Assembly: GCA_002416125.1 (NCBI GenBank)
Contig: DIBU01000013.1
Coordinates: 1-64,000 of the forward strand
Length of the DNA: 64,000 nucleotides
Direction of reading: 5' to 3'
From: Halieaceae bacterium UBA5044
Lineage (GTDB): Bacteria > Pseudomonadota > Gammaproteobacteria > Pseudomonadales > Halieaceae
Shown here: piece by piece, positions 14,365-22,967 of the stretch
Layout of the letters: each line of letters begins with the position of its first letter
How positions within the stretch are numbered: the first letter of the stretch is position 1
Notes under the pieces: generated by a model
The model's database searches: none
Told to the model about the DNA's origin: nothing
Seen by the model: the letters and a program-made list of their open reading frames with translations, nothing else
Program-made: the position numbers and the translations under genes

Positions 14365-15912
14365 ATGGTCGACAACATCACAGGTGAGGACTCTGAGCAC
14401 AAACTCAGCCTTCGTCACCTGACCCTTGAGGATTACCCGGATCTGAAGGCCATCATGGACAAGGTCTACCCGCACCTCGGGGGTGCGTGGCCGGAAGAAA
14501 AGTTTCGCGCGCAGCTGGAGGCTTTCGCCGACGGGCAGATCTGTATCGAGGATCACGGCGTCGTTGTTGCGGTTGCGCTTTCGGTCATCGTTGACTATGA
14601 CAAGTTCGGTGACCAGCACACCTATGATGAAATTACCGGCGATGCCTATCTCACCACACATGATCCCAAGGGCGATGTGCTGTATGGCGTAGACGTCTGT
14701 GTATCCCCCGACTATCACGGTATGCGTCTTGGCCGGCGACTCTATGAAGCGCGCAAGGAACTGTGCCAGAACCTGAACCTGAAGAGCATTGTGGCCGGCG
14801 GTCGTATTCCGAACTACGAGAAATACGCGGCGGAAATGACCCCCCAGGCCTACATCGAGTTGGTCAAGCGCAAGGAGATCTACGACCCGATCTTGAGTTT
14901 TCAGCTGTCCAATGATTTCGACGTCAAGCGCGTGCTGAAAAATTATCTGCCGGAGGACAAGGAATCCCACGGTTACGCCACGCTGCTGGAGTGGAACAAC
15001 CTGTACTACGACCCCGGTAAAGCACCGCTGATCGGGGCAACCCGCAGCACCGCCAGGGTGGGCTGCGTGCAGTGGCAGATGCGGCCGCTGCGCTCCGTGG
15101 AAGAACTGATCCAGCAGGTCGAGTTCTTTGTCGATGCGCTATCCGACTACCAGTGTGACCTGGCGCTGTTCCCCGAGTTTTTCAATGCGCCCCTGATGGG
15201 GTTGGAGCAGCATCGAACCTCTGTCGACGCGATAAAGGCCCTCGCCAGTTTCAGCGATGAGATCATTGACGCAATATCCAAGCTGGCGGTGACCTACAAC
15301 ATCAATATCATTGCCGGCTCGGTGCCGGTCGTGGAGAACGACGAACTCCTGAATGTCGCCTACCTGTGTCGTCGCGATGGAACGCTGGATGCGCAGTACA
15401 AAATACACCCGACACCCTATGAAGCCCGGGCCTGGACCATGCGGGGTGGTGACAAACTGCGGGTGTTTGATACCGATTTCGGCAAGATCGGCATCCTGAT
15501 CTGCTACGACGTGGAGTTTCCGGAGCTTGCGCGATTGCAGTCAGAGCATGATATGCAGATGCTGTTTGTGCCATTCTGGACCGATACCAAAAATGCCTAT
15601 CTGCGCGTACGCTGCTGTGCACAGGCCCGGGCGATCGAAAATGAGTGCTATGTGGCGATCTCCGGCAGCGTGGGCAACCTGCCGAAGGTGGATGGGGCGG
15701 ATATCCAGTATGCACAGTCAGCGGTGTTCTCTCCTTCGGACTTCGCCTTCCCTCACGATGCGATCATGGCTGAAACGACGCCCAACACCGAGATGACGCT
15801 GATCGTTGACCTGGACCTCGAGAAACTGAATAAATTGCGCAACGAGGGCTCGGTACGAAACTTTCTCGACAGAAGACGGGACCTGTACCGGGTCAGCTGG
15901 CTCGAGGAGTAG
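14365..15912 (+). CDS. GNAT acetyltransferase-nitrilase fusion protein
   Basis: A 515-residue protein. ATG 14365 has an AGGA about 7 bases upstream; the longer open frame to 14200 has no protein-like sequence. Residues 1-210 form a GNAT N-acetyltransferase domain (VDVCVSPDYHGMRLGRRLYEAR is the acetyl-CoA-binding stretch). Residues 225-515 form a carbon-nitrogen hydrolase with the Glu-Lys-Cys triad in LFPEFFNAP, YKIHPTPYE and LICYDVEFPE. The fusion is a known architecture of proteobacterial annotations but its substrate is not established. Likely role: amide or omega-amide processing of an acylated amine. It is monocistronic and ends in a strong hairpin. Confidence 0.85.
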   Translation: MVDNITGEDSEHKLSLRHLTLEDYPDLKAIMDKVYPHLGGAWPEEKFRAQLEAFADGQICIEDHGVVVAVALSVIVDYDKFGDQHTYDEITGDAYLTTHDPKGDVLYGVDVCVSPDYHGMRLGRRLYEARKELCQNLNLKSIVAGGRIPNYEKYAAEMTPQAYIELVKRKEIYDPILSFQLSNDFDVKRVLKNYLPEDKESHGYATLLEWNNLYYDPGKAPLIGATRSTARVGCVQWQMRPLRSVEELIQQVEFFVDALSDYQCDLALFPEFFNAPLMGLEQHRTSVDAIKALASFSDEIIDAISKLAVTYNINIIAGSVPVVENDELLNVAYLCRRDGTLDAQYKIHPTPYEARAWTMRGGDKLRVFDTDFGKIGILICYDVEFPELARLQSEHDMQMLFVPFWTDTKNAYLRVRCCAQARAIENECYVAISGSVGNLPKVDGADIQYAQSAVFSPSDFAFPHDAIMAETTPNTEMTLIVDLDLEKLNKLRNEGSVRNFLDRRRDLYRVSWLEE

Positions 15913-15924
15913 CACGAGCGCCGG

Positions 15925-15947
15925 GCCGCCTCAGCAACTGAGGCGGC
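15925..15947. terminator. Bidirectional hairpin between convergent genes
   Basis: A perfect 10-bp stem (GCCGCCTCAG and CTGAGGCGGC) with a three-base loop lies between the fusion gene ending at 15912 and rhlE ending at 15994. No T-run follows on either strand, so it may act as a 3'-end stabiliser or a Rho-assisted stop rather than a classic intrinsic terminator. Confidence 0.55.
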
Positions 15948-15993
15948 TCGCGGGCTGGCGATGGTCCAAAACGGCGTCGTCTGGCCCGCGGAA

Positions 15994-17286
15994 TCAGCCG
16001 GGGTGCCGATTGCCGCTGGCGGGGCGGGCTCGGGCAGCGTTTCCTGACGCGCCGGGGCGACCGCGGCCCTGCGACCTGCCCCGGCCGCTCGGCTGGTTGC
16101 GTCCGCTGCCGCGGTTGCTGCCGTTCTGAATCACCTCGGCCTTGATGCTGGGGTCAACGTCATACCCCGGTGCGTACACTTTCTCGATGGGCTTGCCCAG
16201 GAGTTTCTCGATATCCTTGAGCAATTTCAGCTCATCAACGCACACCAGTGAAATAGCGCTGCCTTGCTGGCCCGCTCGTGCGGTGCGCCCGATGCGGTGA
16301 ATGTAGTCCTCGGGCACGTTGGGCAACTCAAAGTTCACCACATGGGGCAGTTTGTCGATATCGATACCCCGCGCGGCGATGTCCGTTGCCACCAGGGCTC
16401 TGATCGCGCCGGCCTTGAAGTCAGACAGGGCCCGGGTGCGCGCCCCCTGTGACTTGTTGCCGTGAATTGCTGCTGCCGTAATGCCGTCCTTGCCCAGTTG
16501 TTCTGCCAGTTTGTTGGCACTGTGCTTGGTGCGGGTGAATATCAGCACCTGCTGCCAGTTTTCCTGGCCAATTTTCTCGGCAAGCAGTTCACGTTTGCGC
16601 TTCTTGTCGACCGGATACACGGTCTGGCTGACCAGTTCCGTCGCGGTATTCTCCGGTGTCACCTGAATCTGCGCCGGCTGCTGCAGGAATTCTGCGGCGA
16701 GGGTCTTGATGTCGTTGGAAAAGGTCGCAGAGAAAAGCAGCGTCTGGCGTTGCTTGGGGATGATCTTCAACACCTTGCGGATATCGTGAATGAAGCCCAT
16801 ATCCAGCATGCGATCTGCCTCGTCCAGAACCAGTATCTCGATCCGTGACAGGTCGATACTGCGCTGCTGGACGTGGTCCAGCAGGCGGCCCGGCGTTGCT
16901 ACGACAATATCAACGCCCTTGATGAGCTTCTGTTTCTGCGGATTGATACTGACCCCGCCGAAAATCACCGCAGAGCGGAAGGGCAGATGGCAGCCGTAGT
17001 CGCGCACGCTCTCATGCACCTGTGCGGCGAGTTCGCGAGTCGGCGTCAGCACCAGCACCTTGGGGTAGCTTTTTTGCCCGGCAGGGTACTTGTCCTGTAA
17101 CTGTTGCAACACAGGCAGGGTAAACCCTGCGGTTTTTCCAGTGCCTGTTTGCGCCCCTGCCAGCAGGTCTTTGCCCTGCAGAACCAGCGGTATGGCCTGT
17201 TGTTGTATGGGAGTGGCCTGACTATAGCCTTGTTTCTCTACTGCGCGTAGCAGTTCGGCCGAAAGGCCGAGTTCTTTAAAATACAC
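15994..17286 (-). CDS. rhlE: DEAD-box RNA helicase RhlE
   Basis: A 430-residue helicase beginning at GTG with MYFKELGLSAELLRAVEKQGY (Q motif region). All core motifs are present: AQTGTGKT (Walker A), PTRELAAQV, DEAD in VLDEADRMLDMGF, SAT in LLFSATFSND, and the C-domain RGIDI and HRIGRTARAG motifs. The last 50 residues are a Gly/Arg/Ser-rich tail typical of RhlE, which binds RNA non-specifically. It unwinds short RNA duplexes in rRNA maturation and RNA decay. The upstream 425 bases hold no gene and could be a long regulatory leader, as seen for other cold-responsive DEAD-box genes. Confidence 0.92.
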   Translation of the reverse strand: MYFKELGLSAELLRAVEKQGYSQATPIQQQAIPLVLQGKDLLAGAQTGTGKTAGFTLPVLQQLQDKYPAGQKSYPKVLVLTPTRELAAQVHESVRDYGCHLPFRSAVIFGGVSINPQKQKLIKGVDIVVATPGRLLDHVQQRSIDLSRIEILVLDEADRMLDMGFIHDIRKVLKIIPKQRQTLLFSATFSNDIKTLAAEFLQQPAQIQVTPENTATELVSQTVYPVDKKRKRELLAEKIGQENWQQVLIFTRTKHSANKLAEQLGKDGITAAAIHGNKSQGARTRALSDFKAGAIRALVATDIAARGIDIDKLPHVVNFELPNVPEDYIHRIGRTARAGQQGSAISLVCVDELKLLKDIEKLLGKPIEKVYAPGYDVDPSIKAEVIQNGSNRGSGRNQPSGRGRSQGRGRPGASGNAARARPASGNRHPG

Positions 17287-17711
17287 GTGATGTTAATCCT
17301 GATTTTTGGCTGACAGATCGCCTGGCCAACATGCAAGGTAGCAAATGCTACGTGTTTGATGGCTCGGTCCAGAGCGGGGTGTGTTGCGGTATAGCTGGGG
17401 GTACTTTAAGGGTACCGGGTGACACAGAGCGTGAAGCGGATGTGGCGTTACGTTGTGGCGCAGACCGATGTGCGCCAGAAGGAGAAACATGATAGCAAAG
17501 CCTGCGTCAAATGAAAGGATTAAATGCTGCTGTTTTTTCGCAACGGCAACGCCGGCTCTTGCGGCACGCCACGCATTTTTCCCCGTTTGGTATGGAAATG
17601 CGCCCCGTCTGTCGGGCAGTGCTCGTGTACCATGCGCTCGCCGCAAAACTGTGGCGGTATGACACGGGAACGATTCAGCTGCCCGCGCGGGCAGTCACAG
17701 GAGGGGAGAGC
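17287..17711. other. 425-base gene-free divergent region
   Basis: No protein-like frame or RNA gene was found. It contains the inverted repeat GTAGCA-AA-TGCTAC at 17338-17351, 52 bases upstream of the rhlE start, and a GGTAC/GTACC pair around 17400-17416. Promoters for both flanking genes must lie here, but I could not pick convincing -10/-35 pairs. Confidence 0.5.
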
Positions 17712-18506
17712 ATGAACTGGCTGATGTCTGCCGAGGTGTACAACACCATTCTGATTGGCAGTTTTGTCTACGCCGCGTTTATTCTGGTCGGTGCTTTCCT
17801 GTCGAAGGCGCCCTATGGACGCTTCGGTGCGGAGGGCAGGGGGTTGTCGCTGTCCCCTCGGCTGGGATGGTTCCTGATGGAGCTTCCGGCCACACTGAGT
17901 TTTCTCTGGTTTTATCTGCACGGGAAGAACGCAGGCGAGCTGGTCCCGATGATCTTCCTCGGCGTGTGGTTGATTCATTACGCCAACCGGGGTTTCCTGT
18001 TTCCCCTGTTCATGCGTGTCGCAAAGGGCAGCAAAGGCACCTTCGGGTTAATGGTGGTGGTGGCGGGTTGGCTGGTCACTGCCTTGCACGGTTACCTGAA
18101 CGCAGTCTTCATATCCCATCTGTCTTCACATCTGACGGCTGACTGGTTGACCGACCCACGTTTCCTGCTGGGCATGTCGATCTACGTGTTCGGCTTCGTC
18201 ATGAATGTGCATTCCGACGCGATCATCCGTAACCTCCGTAGCAAGGCGGAAGTGGAGAGTGGCGAGCGGGTTTATCGCATTCCAGAAGGCGGGCTGTTCC
18301 GCTACGTCACCAACCCCAGCTACTTCACGGAACTGCTGTCGTTCACCGGGTTTGCGATTGCAACCTGGTCGCCCGGTGCGCTGTTTGTGCTGTTTGTGAG
18401 CGCAGCGAATCTGGTGCCCCGCGCGTTTCAGGTGCACCAGTGGTATCTGAAAAAGTTCGAGGATTATCCGCCAGAGCGTAAAGTCCTGATCCCGTGGATT
18501 CTGTGA
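17712..18506 (+). CDS. Steroid 5-alpha-reductase-like membrane protein
   Basis: A 264-residue polytopic protein. ATG 17712 has GAGGGGAG directly upstream; the open frame before it is not protein-like. About six to seven hydrophobic helices are followed by the C-terminal signature of the 3-oxo-5-alpha-steroid 4-dehydrogenase family: MNVHSDAIIRNLR, then YRIPEGGLFRYVTNPSYFTELLSFTGFAIAT, which forms the NADPH-binding part. The family reduces double bonds conjugated to carbonyls in steroids or polyprenyl compounds; in bacteria most members are uncharacterised. It is convergent with the YeeE/YedE genes at 25 bases distance. The reaction is inferred from the family. Confidence 0.8.
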   Translation: MNWLMSAEVYNTILIGSFVYAAFILVGAFLSKAPYGRFGAEGRGLSLSPRLGWFLMELPATLSFLWFYLHGKNAGELVPMIFLGVWLIHYANRGFLFPLFMRVAKGSKGTFGLMVVVAGWLVTALHGYLNAVFISHLSSHLTADWLTDPRFLLGMSIYVFGFVMNVHSDAIIRNLRSKAEVESGERVYRIPEGGLFRYVTNPSYFTELLSFTGFAIATWSPGALFVLFVSAANLVPRAFQVHQWYLKKFEDYPPERKVLIPWIL

Positions 18507-18531
18507 ACGCTTGCGAAGGCGTGCCTCGCAG

Positions 18532-18945
18532 TCAATCGCGCTGTGCTGCCTGGAACATCCCCGCCACAGCGAGCCCTGGCAGCATGCCCAGCACGACGAC
18601 CAAAGCCGGCCAGTAAAGGTTCCCGGTGGCAACCACCGCCGGGCCGGGGCAAAAGCCACTTACACCCCACCCGATGCCGAATACGATGCTGCCCAGTACC
18701 AATGGCTTGTCGATGGGCCTGGCCGGGGCGTCAGTGGGACAGGCCGGATCGCTGCGTCTCGCCGCCAGCCTGACACCCAGCCAGGAGAGGCTGATCGCGC
18801 TGGCCATGACCAGCGCCAGAGATGGGTCCCACTGCCCGGTCAGGTCGAGAAAACCGATGACCTTGGCCGGGTTGACCATGCCTGAGACAATCAGTCCGGC
18901 ACCGAACAGCAGGCCCGCGAGCAGTGCATTGAGGGTACTTTTCAT
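18532..18945 (-). CDS. YeeE/YedE-type sulfur transporter, C-terminal half protein
   Basis: A 137-residue membrane protein with four hydrophobic helices. The start at ATG 18945 overlaps the stop of the upstream half (ATGA). GWGVSGFCPGPAVV carries the conserved Cys of YeeE/YedE (TsuA) proteins, which pass thiosulfate or related sulfur anions along a relay of cysteines. In Escherichia coli YeeE the two halves are a single chain; here they are two coupled genes, an arrangement common in Gram-negative bacteria. Partner: the gene immediately upstream. Confidence 0.85.
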   Translation of the reverse strand: MKSTLNALLAGLLFGAGLIVSGMVNPAKVIGFLDLTGQWDPSLALVMASAISLSWLGVRLAARRSDPACPTDAPARPIDKPLVLGSIVFGIGWGVSGFCPGPAVVATGNLYWPALVVVLGMLPGLAVAGMFQAAQRD

Positions 18946-19403
18946 AGCGAGACACCTCCGTTTACCAGCCGCCACAGGGCAACCGTCACAAAGCCGGCGC
19001 CCATGAAGCTGAGTACCGCGACCAGCGAACGCGGAGAAAGCCGGGCCAGGCCGCAAACGCCATGGCCGCTGGTGCAGCCGTTGGCAAAGCGGGTCCCCAG
19101 GCCGACAAGAAACCCACCCGTCAGCAGCCGGATCAGGGTTGCGCTGTCGAGCTCGGGTGTCGCAACAGGGGATGGGGTGATCTGCAGCATCACCGGCCAC
19201 AGCAGCAGGGGTGCCAACACCAGGCCCGCGAGGAACGCCAGGCGCCAGGGCGCGCGCCCCTCGGGCTTGAGCAGGTTGCCGAGTATGCCGCTAATGCCGG
19301 CTATCTGGCCGTTGCCGAGCAACAGGAGGCTGGCGGCAAGACCAATCAAGGCGCCACCGGCAAGCGAATGCCAGGGCGTAAACAGATGCCAGGCAATACC
19401 CAT
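18942..19403 (-). CDS. YeeE/YedE-type sulfur transporter, N-terminal half protein
   Basis: A 153-residue membrane protein. It starts at ATG 19403, sharing TGATG with the stop of the FadL-type gene. Helices begin at WHSLAGGALIGLAASLLLL; GNGQIAGISGILG and RFANGCTSGHGVCGLARLS are the conserved YeeE/YedE motifs, the latter with two Cys that would contact thiosulfate. With the downstream half-gene it would form one complete transporter. Translational coupling to an outer-membrane porin gene suggests that the two are used together. Confidence 0.88.
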   Translation of the reverse strand: MGIAWHLFTPWHSLAGGALIGLAASLLLLGNGQIAGISGILGNLLKPEGRAPWRLAFLAGLVLAPLLLWPVMLQITPSPVATPELDSATLIRLLTGGFLVGLGTRFANGCTSGHGVCGLARLSPRSLVAVLSFMGAGFVTVALWRLVNGGVSL

Positions 19404-20662
19404 CAAAACAGTCTCGTAAAGCCGATTGCAAGTATGTTCTGGTGCATGGTGAGGTCGGCCTCGCCGCCACCGAACGGTCCGGGGATAGAATTGGCGCCGC
19501 GCACGGTTTTTTCAAGTCCTCGGGTATAGGCAAAATTCCACTCGCTCTTGTCGGACACCGCCCAGCTGGCCCCGAAACTCACATGGGTTTCAATCACGCC
19601 CGGTGCAAGAATGTTGAAGAAGGTTTCTCCACCGGGAATGGGCTGATCCATATGGCTGACACCCGCGCGAAGCGTGAGCGCGTCGCTGACCGTATACACG
19701 GTGCCGAGTTTGTAGACCTCACTGTCCTCCCAGCCAAAGCCCGGACCACCCGCGACACCCAGTGGCACGCCTGACAACAGGGGTGCCAGCGGGTTACCCA
19801 CCGAGTCGATATCGCTGTACTGAATCCGCTGCCAATCCGCCGCCAGGGTCAAGGCCTCGTTTAACTGCCAGGCAATACCGGCGCCAAAGGATTCAGGGAT
19901 GTCGAAGTCGCCGTCGTCCGCGAACAACCCGGCGTAGTCGTCAAAATTGGACATGTCGATCTCGGAAGACCAGGCGATGCCCAGGGTGACGCTGTCACTG
20001 ACATTGCCCATCCAGCCCAGCTTGACGCCCCAGCCGGTGTTGCTGTCGTGGCCAAGGTCAGTGACGGAGCCGGGTCGGCTGCTGAAGCCGTCGAAGGGCG
20101 CCAGGCCTTTTGCCTCGAAACGTTGGTAGGCAAAGGTCGCTGCTGCGCCAAAGCTGTGGTTGCCCGCGCGCCAGGCGACCGAGGGTGTGATGAAAGCCTG
20201 CGCCAGGTCAACGCCGGCCATCCCGCTCGCGCCGAAAGCGGCGTAGGGATTGTCGGCGTAGCTGGTGTTCATGCCGCCATTACCATATAGCGCAATCCCC
20301 CAGCTCAGTTGTTCATTGACCGCCCGTGTAAAGCCAATGTCGGGCAGCAGGAACCAGGCGTCGTCATTGCCATCATAGCGGCCATCAGCACCCGCGAGGT
20401 TGCCTTCAATGACTGAGCTGCGATCAGGCTGGAACCAGGTCAGTCCGGCATCGATTCGATCACCGACCCTGCCGGTGCCCGCGGGATTGCTCGCAGCAAC
20501 CAGGGCATCCTGCGGCAGTGCCAGGCTGACGCCGGCGACGGCCTGCGCGCGCACGCCGGTGCCGTGGGTAAAGTAGCCGTTGGTTGCCTGTGCCTGGGCA
20601 GCCGACATTGCAATGCCGACCAGCAGCAGTGTGCTGGTCAGGTGAGAGTTACTGGAAGTCAC
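19403..20662 (-). CDS. FadL/OmpP1-type outer-membrane transport protein
   Basis: A 419-residue protein starting at GTG. A signal peptide (LTSTLLLVGIAMSAAQAQA) precedes a mature N-terminus beginning TNGYFTHGTGVRAQAVAGVS, the hatch-domain opening typical of FadL/TodX channels. Alternating amphipathic strands follow, and the chain ends in an aromatic residue (FTRLF), the signal for beta-barrel assembly. The family admits hydrophobic molecules such as long-chain fatty acids or aromatic hydrocarbons. It is the first gene of a three-gene unit with the two YeeE/YedE halves. A role in sulfur-compound uptake is possible, but lipid uptake is the family default. Confidence 0.88.
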   Translation of the reverse strand: MTSSNSHLTSTLLLVGIAMSAAQAQATNGYFTHGTGVRAQAVAGVSLALPQDALVAASNPAGTGRVGDRIDAGLTWFQPDRSSVIEGNLAGADGRYDGNDDAWFLLPDIGFTRAVNEQLSWGIALYGNGGMNTSYADNPYAAFGASGMAGVDLAQAFITPSVAWRAGNHSFGAAATFAYQRFEAKGLAPFDGFSSRPGSVTDLGHDSNTGWGVKLGWMGNVSDSVTLGIAWSSEIDMSNFDDYAGLFADDGDFDIPESFGAGIAWQLNEALTLAADWQRIQYSDIDSVGNPLAPLLSGVPLGVAGGPGFGWEDSEVYKLGTVYTVSDALTLRAGVSHMDQPIPGGETFFNILAPGVIETHVSFGASWAVSDKSEWNFAYTRGLEKTVRGANSIPGPFGGGEADLTMHQNILAIGFTRLF

Positions 20663-20836
20663 GCGAAGTCACCACTTGTGTTCAGGCGTTGTGTCATCAT
20701 CCGGCTGGGCCGGAAGCCGAGGGTGAGCATCCTAGGGCAGTGAAGCGCGGGAGCCAAAGATCATCAATCGAGTTTAGTGAGAACCGGTCTATCCCCCGTT
20801 AATTGGGGAGAGCCGACTGTTTTTGAAAGGAATAAG

Positions 20837-20913
20837 TGGTAGCTACGGGTGGACTTGAACCACCGACCCCAGCATTATGAATGCTGTGCTCTAACCAGCT
20901 GAGCTACGTAGCC
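20837..20913 (-). tRNA. tRNA-Met (CAT anticodon)
   Basis: A 77-nt cloverleaf on the minus strand. The acceptor stem GGCTACG pairs with CGTAGCT (one G-U at the end). The D arm is GCTCAGCTGGTTAGAGC. The anticodon stem CAGCA/TGCTG holds loop TTCATAA with anticodon CAT. The T arm is GGTGG/CCACC, and CCA is encoded. The sequence is of elongator type rather than initiator, since it lacks the three G-C pairs of initiator anticodon stems. Confidence 0.95.
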
Positions 20914-20952
20914 ACAATTACTGCATGGGACTGCTGTCCCGAGAAGGCGCGC

Positions 20953-20981
20953 ATTTTCCTAATTTTGCCGGGGCAAGTCAA
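20953..20981 (-). promoter_or_regulatory. Promoter of tRNA-Met with GC-rich discriminator
   Basis: On the minus strand TTGACT (20981-20976), a 17-base spacer and GAAAAT (20958-20953) are followed by GCGCGCC. A GC-rich discriminator is the hallmark of stringently controlled stable-RNA promoters. The -35 box overlaps the stop codon of aguA. A GGGAC/GTCCC hairpin lies in the leader at 20928-20941. Confidence 0.55.
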
Positions 20982-22084
20982 GCGCCTGTCGGCCGTGGCT
21001 GCTGTTGCGTGATGCAGTGAATATTGCCGCCTCCGAGCAGGATTTCCCCGCCCGGCACCATCACTACCTCGCGCTCCGGAAAAAGCTTCTCCAGCGTTTT
21101 GCGGGCCACCGCATCCATCGGGTCGTCAAACCCGGGCATCACCACGCCGCCATTGACGATGAGGAAATTCACGTAAGAGGCGGCCAGCCGCTCCGGTTGT
21201 CCCTCTTCATCCGGTACCTGGCCGATGGCGCCACCCTCACTCTCCAGAACGGCGTAGCGGGCCGAGGGAATGGGAATGGTGTGCACACGCAGCGAGCGCC
21301 CCTTGGCGTCGAGGCTGTTCTCCAGCACCGCAAGCGCAGCCCGGCAGCGACTGTAGTTGGGGTCGGCGGCGTCATCGGTCCAGCAGAGCAGGACCTCGCT
21401 GGGTGCCACGAAGCAGCAGAAGTTATCGATATGGCCGTCGGTTTCGTCGTTGTACATGCCCTGTGGCAGCCAGATAATGGTGTCGACCGCCAAATAGTCC
21501 CGCAGGTAGGTTTCAATCGCATCCTGTGACAGTCCCGGGTTGCGGTTGCGGTGCAGCAGGCATTCCGCGGTGGTGATCAGCGTGCCTTCCCCGTCCACAT
21601 GAATGGAGCCGCCTTCCAGCACGAAGCCGGGAGTCGCGTAGCGCGTAACGCCCTCCAGCTGGGCCACTTTCCGCGCGACCTGGCTGTCGATGTCCCAGGT
21701 GGGGTAGAGGCCGCCATCGTGACCGCCCCAGGCGTTGAAATCCCAGTCTACGGCTGCCAGGCCGCCCGCGTGGTCGATCACAAAGGTCGGGCCGCAATCG
21801 CGCATCCAGACGTCATCACTGGAAAGTTCAATAACGCGAGCATTCGGGATGTCAGCCAGCTGTGTCGAGGCGTTCAGGAATTGCGCCTGCGAGGTGCCTA
21901 CGGTTACCGGTTCGAAGCGCGCGATGGCGGCGATAACCGCCCTGAAGGCGGCCTGCGCGGGCACGGCACCGGCGCGCCAGCTGTCGGGGCGCTCTGGCCA
22001 GAGCATCCATGTCCGCGTATGCGGGGCCCATTCCGCTGGCATGTAGTAGCCGTCGGCGCGTGGTGTGCCGGGTTGCGGAGTCAC
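20978..22084 (-). CDS. aguA: Agmatine deiminase
   Basis: A 368-residue protein that converts agmatine to N-carbamoylputrescine and ammonia. Family motifs: MPAEWAPHTRTWMLWPERPDSWR at the N-terminus, the DDVWMRDCGPTF segment, NDETDGHID and, near the C-terminus, LGGGNIHCITQQ with the catalytic Cys357. Length matches the family. The GTG start overlaps the aguB stop (GTGA), so the two enzymes of the pathway are translationally coupled. Together they turn arginine-derived agmatine into putrescine. Confidence 0.95.
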   Translation of the reverse strand: MTPQPGTPRADGYYMPAEWAPHTRTWMLWPERPDSWRAGAVPAQAAFRAVIAAIARFEPVTVGTSQAQFLNASTQLADIPNARVIELSSDDVWMRDCGPTFVIDHAGGLAAVDWDFNAWGGHDGGLYPTWDIDSQVARKVAQLEGVTRYATPGFVLEGGSIHVDGEGTLITTAECLLHRNRNPGLSQDAIETYLRDYLAVDTIIWLPQGMYNDETDGHIDNFCCFVAPSEVLLCWTDDAADPNYSRCRAALAVLENSLDAKGRSLRVHTIPIPSARYAVLESEGGAIGQVPDEEGQPERLAASYVNFLIVNGGVVMPGFDDPMDAVARKTLEKLFPEREVVMVPGGEILLGGGNIHCITQQQPRPTGA

Positions 22085-22956
22085 GCGTGTTCGCCGTCCA
22101 GTGTGTTGATGGGCGCGTAGAGCGGTGGCCGGCGGTCGCGGAATACGCCCCAGGCCGTGCGCATCTTCTCGATGGCGTCCAGGTCGAAGGTTTCTACCAG
22201 CACGCTCTCATGGGCGCCATCCGCATGCTGCACCAGTGCCCCGGTGTGGTCGGCGATGAAGGAGCCGCCGTAGAAGGTGATGTCGCTGTCTTCCTGAACC
22301 TCACGACCGATGCGGTTGCTGGCAATCAAGGGCATCAGGTTGGCGCCGGCGTGGCCCTGTTGCACCCGCTGCCAGTGGTCTCGAGAGTGGATGTCGGGGT
22401 CGTGGGGCTCACTGCCGATGGCGGTCGGGTAGAACAGCAGTTCGGCGCCCAGCAGTGCCATGCTGCGTGCGCTTTCCGGGAACCATTGATCCCAGCAGAT
22501 GCCCACGCCGATGCGGGCATAACGGGTATTCCAGACCTTGAAACCGGTATCGCCGGGATTGAAGTAGAACTTCTCGTGGTAGCCGGGGCCGTCCGGAATA
22601 TGGCTCTTGCGGTAGTTGCCGAGCAGGCTGCCGTCGGCATCGACAATGGCTACTGAATTGAAGCGGGCGCGACCGGCGAGCTCGAAGTAACTGATCGGCA
22701 GTACCACCTGCAGTTCCCGTGCAATGGCCTGAAAATGCCGGATGGCGGGATTTTCTGCCATTGCTGTGGCCAGCAGCATGTGGTCCTCATCCGGTTTCTG
22801 GCAGAAGTAGGGGGTTTCAAACAGCTCCTGCAGGAGAATGACCTGCGCGCCGGCCCGGTGCGCCTCCCGCACCAGGCGTTCAGCATTGGCGATATTTGCC
22901 GCCCGGTCCCAGCTGCAGGCCATCTGGGTGGCGGCGACGGTCACGGTGCGTGCCAT
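22081..22956 (-). CDS. aguB: N-carbamoylputrescine amidohydrolase
   Basis: A 291-residue carbon-nitrogen hydrolase. ATG 22956 was chosen because AGGAG lies 8 bases upstream; a GTG at 22965 would sit on the ribosome site. The catalytic triad is visible in LLQELFETPYF (Glu), NYRKSHIPDGPGYHEKFYF (Lys) and GVGICWDQWFPE (Cys). It hydrolyses N-carbamoylputrescine to putrescine, CO2 and ammonia, the step after AguA. It follows ychF by 11 bases, so it may be co-transcribed with the translation genes upstream. Confidence 0.94.
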   Translation of the reverse strand: MARTVTVAATQMACSWDRAANIANAERLVREAHRAGAQVILLQELFETPYFCQKPDEDHMLLATAMAENPAIRHFQAIARELQVVLPISYFELAGRARFNSVAIVDADGSLLGNYRKSHIPDGPGYHEKFYFNPGDTGFKVWNTRYARIGVGICWDQWFPESARSMALLGAELLFYPTAIGSEPHDPDIHSRDHWQRVQQGHAGANLMPLIASNRIGREVQEDSDITFYGGSFIADHTGALVQHADGAHESVLVETFDLDAIEKMRTAWGVFRDRRPPLYAPINTLDGEHA

Positions 22957-22967
22957 GGGCTTCACTC

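Noticed and set aside
20789..20836. Terminator behind tRNA-Met
   Set aside because: The CCCC/GGGG hairpin is followed by T residues only in the plus direction, where no gene reads; in the minus direction no T-run follows.
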